Assembly: GCA_024280145.1 (NCBI GenBank)
Contig: JAJRQR010000037.1
Span: 1 to 36,146, forward strand
Length of the DNA stretch: 36,146 bases
Origin: Bacteroidota bacterium
GTDB taxonomy: Bacteria > Bacteroidota > Bacteroidia > Flavobacteriales > Flavobacteriaceae
Direction: 5' to 3'
In this document: positions 29,012-36,146 of the stretch, piece by piece
How positions within the stretch are numbered: the stretch's first letter is position 1
Layout: every line of letters begins with the position of its first letter
Translations under genes and position numbers: made by a program
The notes under the pieces: generated by a model
What the model was told of the DNA's origin: nothing
Seen by the model: only the letters and a program-made list of their open reading frames with translations
Database searches by the model: none

Positions 29012-29542
29012 TTATTGTTTAATTAATGTAGCTTTTTGTACCACCCCAATTGGATAAGAAAATACTTCAGGAGTTTCCTCATCTTGCCCGCCACTACTGT
29101 TTTTATTTTTTACATCGGTTGCGATAATTTCAAAATAAAGATGATCCTTTTCAAAGGTGACAAACGTGGTTAATAAGCTATCTTTAACTTCAAAAAGAAA
29201 ATACATTTTGTTATCAACTATTCTGCAATCTAGTAGTATTCCATTTAACTCATCCAATAAATAAATACCCTTTTCTTTGTCTTTTTCAATTAGTGCATAT
29301 TTTCTATATTGAATGGTATCTCCACTTCCGTAAACGAGCATATATTTGTAAACTCCGGTAGAATCTGATGGCAAAAAATGAAATTCCATCGGAAAAGTTC
29401 TAGAGGCATTTTCTCCATAAATTTGTAATTCACCTTTGTATATTCCAAAATAACTTTCTGGAAAAGATTCATTTTTACTTTCTTGTCCGAAGGAAAATTG
29501 AAAAAATAGAATTGAAATAAGGAGTATTGAAATTTGTTTCAT
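29012..29542 (-). CDS. Hypothetical secreted protein
   Basis: Signal peptide SILLISILFFQFSFGQ; no family recognised. Confidence 0.75.
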   Translation of the reverse strand: MKQISILLISILFFQFSFGQESKNESFPESYFGIYKGELQIYGENASRTFPMEFHFLPSDSTGVYKYMLVYGSGDTIQYRKYALIEKDKEKGIYLLDELNGILLDCRIVDNKMYFLFEVKDSLLTTFVTFEKDHLYFEIIATDVKNKNSSGGQDEETPEVFSYPIGVVQKATLIKQ

Positions 29543-29651
29543 TCTTTAATGTTGAAAATTTATAATTGTTTTTTCAAATATAAACCAATATATATTTTAT
29601 ACAGTTTATCTACAAGGATTAACTTATATTTACGCCTTTCTGAAAAAGTAC

Positions 29652-30757
29652 ATGAAGTTTAGTATACAATTAGTTCTTCTTTTTTTTTCAACATTAATGC
29701 TATCTCAGCAAAATGAAATGAAATATTTTTCACTTGATGTGGATTATTTTTATGGCTCTATAATTGAACATAATAGGGATATATCTCATCTGATAACTGG
29801 TCACCCAACAGGATTAATAGTTTCGTATAATCGAAAAACATATGGTTTTAGCGAATGGGAGGGACGTTATAATTATCCAGATTGGGGATTTACTTTTACC
29901 TATCAGGATATGAAAAATCAATTTTTAGGTGAAAATTATGCTGTTTATGGACATTATAATTTTTATTTTTTAAAAAGAAGTTTAGTGTTTGGAATGGGAC
30001 AGGGTATTGCCTATAACACAAATCCTTATGATCCTGAAACTAATTATCAGAATAACGCATATGGAAGCCGTTTTCTAAGTTCTACTTATTTAAGGTTTAA
30101 TTACGTGAAAGAAAATTTATTCAAAGGGTTAGGTGTTCATGCAGGGTTAGGTGTAATACATTATTCTAATGCAAATTTAAAAGCTCCAAATACAAGTACA
30201 AATACCCTTTTTTTAATGCAGGTATTAGTTATTTATTTGATGAGCAAAGTTATCCTGAATATATACCAGTAGGAAATTGGAGAAGTAATAATTATAGAGA
30301 GCGTTTTAAATATAATGTGGTGTTTAGGACAGGAATAAATGAAGCTGATGTTAATGGTTTGGGTCAATTTCCTTTTTTTACATTTTCAACATTTGTGGAT
30401 AAAAGAATTAATTACAAAAGCACATTACAAGCCGGAGTTGATGTTTTTTTCTCTGCTTTTTTAGAAGAACTTATCAATTATAGATACATTGCCTGTCCAG
30501 AAGATGGGCTATCAGGAGATGAAGATTACAGAAGAATAGGTGTCTTCTTAGGGCATGAATTCAGATTTAATAAAAACGCATTTGTTACTCAATTGGGATA
30601 TTATGTATATTGGCCTTATGAATTCGAAAGTAGAATTTATAATAGATTGGGGTTAAAAAGATACTTCTTAAAGGGTAAATTTTTTGGAGCAATAACTCTT
30701 CATGCACATTGGGCTAAGGCAGAAGCAGTTGAATTTGGGATAGGAGTAAGGTTATAA
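29652..30757 (+). CDS. Acyloxyacyl hydrolase / PagL-like outer membrane lipid A deacylase, frameshifted at T-run 30208-30214
   Basis: Beta-barrel with H-x-S-N-like HYSNANLKAPN motif. Adding one T restores ...NTLFFNAGISYLFDEQSYPEYIPVGNWRSNNYRERFKYNVVFRTG. Confidence 0.78.
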
Positions 30758-30762
30758 AAAAT

Positions 30763-31515
30763 ATGAGAAAAATTAAATATATTGTTTGTTTGCTACTTTT
30801 AATAGGGTGTGATTCTGAAAATGCAATTGATTGTTTTCAAGCATCAGGTGATATTATTGAAAAAGAGTTTACGGTAGGAAGATTTAGGAAAATTGTTGCA
30901 GGAAATGGAGTAAGTTTAATTATCTCTCAAGGTGAAACTAGTTCCGTAATTGTTCAAACTGGAGAAAATTTAATGAGGGAAGTTAGTGCCTATGTTATTA
31001 ATGATACGCTTCAGTTGGTTGATATGAATGGCTGTAATTTTGTTAGAGATTATGGGTTGATAAAAATTTTTGTAACTGCACCCAATGTTACAGAAATTCA
31101 TAATAGATCTGGATTAGATATTTATAGTCAAGGATTAATAGCATTTAATGAATTGGAATTAATTTCAGATGATCCTACGGGTACTGGTGATATTTCTGTA
31201 AATGGAGATTTTATTTTTGATAACTTAGATATTCATAAATTAACTATAAGAGCAAATGGGCTTTCTAAATTTTTCTTAAAAGGAAAGGCTGATGGTTGCT
31301 CTCTCATTATTTCAGATAGTGATGTGAGAATTGAAGCAGGAGAGTTAGAAATACAACACTTATTTCTTTTTCACAGAAGTACAAATAAAATGATTGTCAA
31401 TCCTCAAAAGTCAATAAGAGGAACAATAACTGGTTTAGGTGACGTTATTTCTAAAAATAGACCTCCTATAATTGATGTAGAAGAATTATATACCGGAAAA
31501 CTTATTTTTGAATAG
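30763..31515 (+). CDS. Head GIN domain (DUF2807) lipoprotein
   Basis: LLLIGCDSEN lipobox; GRFRKIVAGNGVSLIISQGETSSVIVQTGENLMREVSAYVINDTLQLVD. Confidence 0.82.
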   Translation: MRKIKYIVCLLLLIGCDSENAIDCFQASGDIIEKEFTVGRFRKIVAGNGVSLIISQGETSSVIVQTGENLMREVSAYVINDTLQLVDMNGCNFVRDYGLIKIFVTAPNVTEIHNRSGLDIYSQGLIAFNELELISDDPTGTGDISVNGDFIFDNLDIHKLTIRANGLSKFFLKGKADGCSLIISDSDVRIEAGELEIQHLFLFHRSTNKMIVNPQKSIRGTITGLGDVISKNRPPIIDVEELYTGKLIFE

Positions 31516-32206
31516 TCAACTCGGTAAATAAAGTTTCTAATTTTTTATCTTTTATAGTTTCAGCGATTGTTTTATCGTGAACTAAATTCCCTTTGTTTAA
31601 TATAATTACTCGGTCACATATTGCTTCTACCTCTTGCATAATATGAGAGGAAAACAAGACTGTTTTTTCACCTTCTTTAGCAACTTTTTTTATCAACTCC
31701 CTAATTTCTAATAACTGATTAGGGTCTAATCCTGTAGTAGGTTCATCTAAAATTAACACTTCTGGATTGTGCAACAAAGCATTCGCCAAACCTACTCGTT
31801 GTCTGTATCCTTTAGAGAGTTGCTCGATTTTTTTATGTGCTTCAGAAGAAAGTCCTGTTTGTTCTATAACTAGTTCAACTTGTGATTTATCAATTTTATA
31901 AACCTCGGCATTAAAACCCAAATACTCTCGAACATACATATCTAAATACAAAGGATTATGTTCAGGAAGGTAGCCAACACGTTTTTGAACATTGATTTTT
32001 TCATCGGTTACAGAAAATTCATTGACAAAAGCTGATCCTTCAAAAGAAGAAATATAAGTTGTTAAAATTTTCATCATTGTGGATTTTCCTGCGCCATTTG
32101 GACCAAGAAAACCAACAATTTCTCCTTTTTTTATAGAAAAAGAAACTGCGTTTAATGCAGTTTGTTTACCATAAATTTTAGTAATATTTTCTACTTTTAT
32201 TGACAT
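31502..32206 (-). CDS. gldA: Gliding motility-associated ABC transporter ATP-binding subunit GldA
   Basis: GFLGPNGAGKSTMMKILTTYI, LSKGYRQRVGLANALLHNPEVLILDEPTTGLDPNQLLEIRELI. Confidence 0.88.
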   Translation of the reverse strand: MSIKVENITKIYGKQTALNAVSFSIKKGEIVGFLGPNGAGKSTMMKILTTYISSFEGSAFVNEFSVTDEKINVQKRVGYLPEHNPLYLDMYVREYLGFNAEVYKIDKSQVELVIEQTGLSSEAHKKIEQLSKGYRQRVGLANALLHNPEVLILDEPTTGLDPNQLLEIRELIKKVAKEGEKTVLFSSHIMQEVEAICDRVIILNKGNLVHDKTIAETIKDKKLETLFTELTIQK

Positions 32207-32300
32207 ATTTTAACTTTAAAACAAAACTACATAAATAAAAAGTAAAAAAATGTAGGTTGTTTTTAATAATTAATTACATTAGCGACTTCAAAACGTAATA

Positions 32301-32372
32301 ATGAACAATTTATTTGCATTTAGTAATTTTTGGTATTTCTTTTTTAAAGAAACACCCGAGATTGTGATGTAA
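32301..32372 (+). CDS. Putative aromatic-residue-rich leader peptide MNNLFAFSNFWYFFFKETPEIVM
   Basis: 23 codons with 6 Phe, 1 Trp and 1 Tyr, immediately upstream of an intrinsic terminator and pheA; absent from the supplied ORF track because of its length. Confidence 0.75.
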   Translation: MNNLFAFSNFWYFFFKETPEIVM

Positions 32373-32396
32373 TTAATAAAAATAAATTATAAAATG

Positions 32397-32424
32397 GTCT
32401 CGGAATTATCCGAGACTTTTTTTT
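32397..32424 (+). terminator. Intrinsic terminator (attenuator) upstream of pheA
   Basis: GTCTCGGA-atta-TCCGAGAC (8-bp perfect stem, 4-nt loop) followed by T8. Confidence 0.9.
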
Positions 32425-32447
32425 ACTAAATTTTTAAAACAAAAGCT

Positions 32448-33320
32448 ATGAGCCTAAAAATTGCCATCCAGGGTATTGAAAGTTCTTTTCACGATATGGC
32501 TGTGAAAAAACTTTTTCCCAATGAAGAAATTGAATTAGTAATGTGTACTACTTTTGAGAAAGTTACTGAAGCAATTAATAATTATACAGCAGATTTTGGA
32601 GTGCTAGCTATTGAAAATACCATTGCAGGTTCTATTTTACCGAATTATAATTTAATTGACAATACTAATTTGGTGATTATGGACGAGGTTTTTTTAAACA
32701 TTCAAATGTATATTATGGCTTTGGAATCTGAAAGTATACATGATATTATTGAAATTCATTCACATCCAGTAGCCTTGCTTCAATGTAAAAATTATTTGCA
32801 GAAATTTCCGCCACATTTTAAAATTATTGAAGGTGCAGATACCGCTTCCGAAGCAAAAAAAATTAAAGATGGAAACCTTAAAGGAGTAGCTGCTATTGCC
32901 GGAAAACAAGTAGCCGAAAAATATGGCTTAAAGATTTTAGATAGTAGAATTCAGAATAATAGTGATAATCAAACCCGTTTCGTTTTAATTGGTAAAGAGG
33001 TGAAATCTCATTCTCAAGATGCTAATAAAGCAACATTAAAATTTATGTTGGATCATCGTGTAGGAAGTTTGTCAAATGTGTTGCAATTATTTAGTACTTT
33101 CAATATTAGTTTAACAAAAATACAGTCCCTACCAATCATTGGAGAACCATGGCAGTATGCTTTCTTTGTGGATGTTTTGTTTGAAGATTATAAACTGTTT
33201 AAAGATGTTATAAAGGTTTTAGAAAACGCTGTAAAAGAATTAAAAGTAGTCGGTGTTTATAAACAAAACCATGAAAATAAACCAAGTGAATTATTAAAAA
33301 ATCTAGAAAATGAAAAATAA
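32448..33320 (+). CDS. pheA: Prephenate dehydratase
   Basis: IAIQGIESSFHDMAV, FGVLAIENTIAGSILPNYNLI, NQTRFVLIGKE, C-terminal ACT domain LKFMLDHRVGSLSNVLQLFSTFNISLTKIQSLPI. Confidence 0.96.
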   Translation: MSLKIAIQGIESSFHDMAVKKLFPNEEIELVMCTTFEKVTEAINNYTADFGVLAIENTIAGSILPNYNLIDNTNLVIMDEVFLNIQMYIMALESESIHDIIEIHSHPVALLQCKNYLQKFPPHFKIIEGADTASEAKKIKDGNLKGVAAIAGKQVAEKYGLKILDSRIQNNSDNQTRFVLIGKEVKSHSQDANKATLKFMLDHRVGSLSNVLQLFSTFNISLTKIQSLPIIGEPWQYAFFVDVLFEDYKLFKDVIKVLENAVKELKVVGVYKQNHENKPSELLKNLENEK

Positions 33321-34380
33321 TAAAAACCTTAGAACTTGGTTAAATAATATGGGCTTGCAACATCCTTTGGTAATCGCAGGACCCTGTAGTGCAGAATCTG
33401 AAGCACAAGTTTTAAATATTGCACGCCAGCTTAAAAACACAGATGCAACTGTGTTAAGAGCAGGAATTTGGAAGCCAAGAACTCGTCCTGGTAATTTTGA
33501 AGGCGTAGGGGAGATTGGTTTAAAATGGATGAAAAAAGCAAAGGAAGAAACCGGCTTATTAACGGCCACCGAAGTTGCGAATCCTAATCATGTGGAACTA
33601 GCCTTACAAAACGATATTGATATTTTATGGATAGGAGCGAGGACAACAGTTTCACCATTTATTGTTCAAGAAATTGCGGAAGCCTTAAAAGGAACCGATA
33701 AAATAGTTTTAGTAAAAAATCCAGTAAACCCTGATTTAGCCTTATGGTTAGGAGCGGTTGAGAGATTATATACTTCAAATATTGAACGCTTAGGTGTGAT
33801 TCATAGAGGGTTTTCAACCTATGAAAAAACTAAGTATCGTAACAATCCAGAATGGCAAATTCCTATTGACTTACAAAATCAGTTTCCAGATTTACCATTG
33901 ATTTTAGATCCTTCGCATATTGCAGGTCGTAGGGATATTATTTTTGACTTGTGTCAAACCGCATTAGATCTTAATTTTGATGGATTAATGATTGAAACTC
34001 ATCACGATCCAGACAATGCATGGAGCGATGCAAGTCAACAAATCACACCAAAAGTTTTGGATCAAATCACTATTGATTTAAAAATAAGGAAAGAAGAAAG
34101 TGAGGCTTTAGAATATAAGAACAAGCTTGAAAATTTAAGAACTAAAATTGATGTTATTGATCATAAAATTTCTGAAATTATTGGGAAACGTATGCAAATT
34201 GCAGATGATATTGGAATTTTAAAAAAGAATAATAATGTAGCTATTTTACAAAATAAAAGATGGAATGAGATTTTAGGAAGAATGATATTAGAAGGAAAAG
34301 AGAATAATTTAAGCGAAGAATTTGTACTTAAAATATATAAAGCAATTCATCAAGAATCTATCAATCACCAGAAAAGATAA
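33310..34380 (+). CDS. Bifunctional 3-deoxy-7-phosphoheptulonate synthase / chorismate mutase type II
   Basis: VIAGPCSAESEAQVLNIARQL, LRAGIWKPRTRPGNFEGVGEIGLKWM, LDPSHIAGRRDII; C-terminal LRTKIDVIDHKISEIIGKRMQIADDIGILKKNNNVAILQNKRW. Confidence 0.96.
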   Translation: MKNNKNLRTWLNNMGLQHPLVIAGPCSAESEAQVLNIARQLKNTDATVLRAGIWKPRTRPGNFEGVGEIGLKWMKKAKEETGLLTATEVANPNHVELALQNDIDILWIGARTTVSPFIVQEIAEALKGTDKIVLVKNPVNPDLALWLGAVERLYTSNIERLGVIHRGFSTYEKTKYRNNPEWQIPIDLQNQFPDLPLILDPSHIAGRRDIIFDLCQTALDLNFDGLMIETHHDPDNAWSDASQQITPKVLDQITIDLKIRKEESEALEYKNKLENLRTKIDVIDHKISEIIGKRMQIADDIGILKKNNNVAILQNKRWNEILGRMILEGKENNLSEEFVLKIYKAIHQESINHQKR

Positions 34381-34427
34381 TGTAAAGAGCAATATAACTT
34401 AGATAATAGATTAAAATATTTATAATT

Positions 34428-35861
34428 TTAATCTATTATCTGAATAGTATCTAGTTTTAATTTATACCGGAGCCATTTTTCTAACTTTAATTTGTCATTC
34501 TTTCTTTCTTTTTTAGGATAGTTCTTTTTCCAAGTAATAGAAACAACTGGGATGGTATCTGTCGTTTTAAAGTCGGTTGTAATTTTATTGAAATAGCTTA
34601 ATTTTTCAATTTCTTCATAATTCATTTTAACCTCATTCCCTATTTCATGAAACCTAATTTCTTTTACTTTAGTATTGGTTATTTCATCTTCTAAAAATTT
34701 TATTCTAGCGTCCTTATCTTTAAGCAGTTGTTCGTTTTTTTCATATAATTTATCTAAAATATCAAATTTTAATTTCCCAGAAAGTTCTTGTGCTAAATCA
34801 CCACTTTGATCTGCTGCTTGATAAATTTGTAGAGTACTTTCCTTTAAATTATCTGAAACTTTCAACTCTTCTTTCCATCTGTTAATAGTGCTTTCTGGTA
34901 CTAACCTTCCAATTAAATAAACATCAATTTTATTTTTTTCGAAATCTTGATTCGACTTTAAAATTACTGCTCCATTGTATTTAATATTATTTTCAACAAA
35001 TGTTTTCGCTTTATTTTCAAAAACTTGAATTTTCAATAAATTTAAAAACAAAATAACACTTGGAATCATTACAATTATTGCTAAGGTTGTGGCAATTTGA
35101 GCAATTCGCTTTCTTCTTTTAGAATTTGCGTAGCGCACCATTGGAAACCTTAATAATTTGGCGATTAACAAGGTTGTTAAAGCAATAAAAACTGAATTTA
35201 TTGTAAATAAATACATCGCACCTCCTGCATAATTAAAATTTCCAATTGCTAGACCATAACCAACCGTACAAAGTGGTGGCATTAAAGCCGTAGCAATAGC
35301 AACTCCAAAAATTACACTTGCCATCGTACCTTTTTTAGTTTTGGCAACAATCAATGCCAAACCACCAAATATGGCAATAAGAACATCTAAAATTGTTGGA
35401 TACGTTCTTGCCAATAATTCTGGCGTTTCTTTAGTCAATGGTGAAATAGAAAAGTACAAATACGCCGTAATAACACTTAAGGTTATCATTACACCTAAAT
35501 TGATTAATGATCTTTTTAAAGTATCTACATCATTAATCGCAACGGATAGTCCCAAACCAACAATCGGTCCCATAAGAGGAGAAATTAACATTGCGCCTAT
35601 TACTACAGCAGTACTACTTACATTCAAACCAATTGAGGCAACAAATACGGAGAAAATTAGAATCCAAGCATTATGGCCCTTAAAGGATATGTCCTTTTTT
35701 ACTCCTTCAATAGTAGCTTCTCTGTCAGTTTCTTCGCGAATGTCTAATAATTCTACAAAGAATATCTTCAAACCTTGCCAAGCAGATTGTTTTACCTGCT
35801 CAAATTCTTTTTCTTCTGCAGCAATTTTATCTTCCTTTAAATTTTCTTCCGAAGTATCCAT
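34428..35861 (-). CDS. DUF389 domain-containing membrane protein
   Basis: SVFVASIGLNVSSTAVVIGAMLISPLMGPIVGLGLSVAINDVDTLKRSL; GVAIATALMPPLCTVGYGLAIGNF. Confidence 0.92.
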   Translation of the reverse strand: MDTSEENLKEDKIAAEEKEFEQVKQSAWQGLKIFFVELLDIREETDREATIEGVKKDISFKGHNAWILIFSVFVASIGLNVSSTAVVIGAMLISPLMGPIVGLGLSVAINDVDTLKRSLINLGVMITLSVITAYLYFSISPLTKETPELLARTYPTILDVLIAIFGGLALIVAKTKKGTMASVIFGVAIATALMPPLCTVGYGLAIGNFNYAGGAMYLFTINSVFIALTTLLIAKLLRFPMVRYANSKRRKRIAQIATTLAIIVMIPSVILFLNLLKIQVFENKAKTFVENNIKYNGAVILKSNQDFEKNKIDVYLIGRLVPESTINRWKEELKVSDNLKESTLQIYQAADQSGDLAQELSGKLKFDILDKLYEKNEQLLKDKDARIKFLEDEITNTKVKEIRFHEIGNEVKMNYEEIEKLSYFNKITTDFKTTDTIPVVSITWKKNYPKKERKNDKLKLEKWLRYKLKLDTIQIID

Positions 35862-36146
35862 CTAAGAATATTTTTTATTAAACTTTTCTTTTATTTCGCC
35901 CAACAGGTTTTTTATTTCCTGTTCTTTACTTTTAGGGTAAATCATTAAAACATCGTCTTTATCTACGATTATATAATCATTGATTCCATCTAAAACTACT
36001 AATTTTTCTTTGGAAGTGAAAATTACATTTCCTGAGGCATCTTCTAAATGCGTAATTGCCCTTACCAAAGTATTTTCATTTTCGTCCTTGTCTAACTTAT
36101 CGTATAAAGCTCCCCAAGTTCCTAAATCGTTCCAATCGAAAGTTGC
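35862..36146 (-). CDS. Mannose-1-phosphate guanylyltransferase, C-terminal part (truncated by window edge)
   Basis: Reading from the window edge: ATFDWNDLGTWGALYDKLDKDENENTLVRAITHLEDASGNVIFTSKEKLVVLDGINDYIIVDKDDVLMIYPKSKEQEIKNLL. Confidence 0.88.
   Translation of the reverse strand, partial: ATFDWNDLGTWGALYDKLDKDENENTLVRAITHLEDASGNVIFTSKEKLVVLDGINDYIIVDKDDVLMIYPKSKEQEIKNLLGEIKEKFNKKYS

Noticed and set aside
35341-35865. 174-aa plus-strand ORF
   Set aside because: Antisense to the clearly supported DUF389 gene; composition looks like a shadow ORF.
36051-36065. CGTAATTGCCCTTAC resembles the operator core
   Set aside because: Inside the guanylyltransferase CDS, core mismatched, no promoter geometry.

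Overview
The window is a Flavobacteriia (Bacteroidota) chromosomal segment. Supporting signs are TAnnTTTG promoters, GldA, a fused DAHP synthase/chorismate mutase, the alaS-M23-MerR-LemA-TPM gene order, and low GC. Housekeeping genes: initiator tRNA-Met, era, der, alaS, metK, gldA, pheA, the DAHP synthase/chorismate mutase, a DUF389 protein and the 3' part of a mannose-1-phosphate guanylyltransferase. The accessory centre (about 13.3-27.6 kb) holds two paralogous periplasmic-TPR/transmembrane/HisKA_3 sensor kinases, a secreted TPR protein, a secreted TPR-CHAT (caspase-like) protein, a NarL/LuxR-type response regulator, small membrane or secreted unknowns, and two flanking MORN-repeat proteins. 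Two results stand out. (1) Five intergenic regions share a composite promoter. It has a near-palindrome, TACGKCAATTGCCnTATTG (ideal TACGGCAATTGCCGTA), with a TAnnTTTG-like -7 box starting exactly 39 nt from the motif start in all five, followed by an ATG 70-77 nt from the motif start. One copy lies in front of the response regulator itself, so this looks like an autoregulated operator linking the cluster. (2) Upstream of pheA there is a 23-aa leader ORF, MNNLFAFSNFWYFFFKETPEIVM, followed by a strong intrinsic terminator. The 5' arm of that terminator can instead pair with a segment inside the leader ORF, which is the layout of a ribosome-mediated attenuator for aromatic amino acid biosynthesis. 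Five genes (der, merR-like, alaS, TPR kinase 1, PagL-like) each carry a single-base frameshift in a homopolymer run, consistent with undercalling during sequencing. The CHAT gene is different: it has two in-frame substitution-type stops. All calls were made by reading the sequence and the supplied ORFs; no searches were run.
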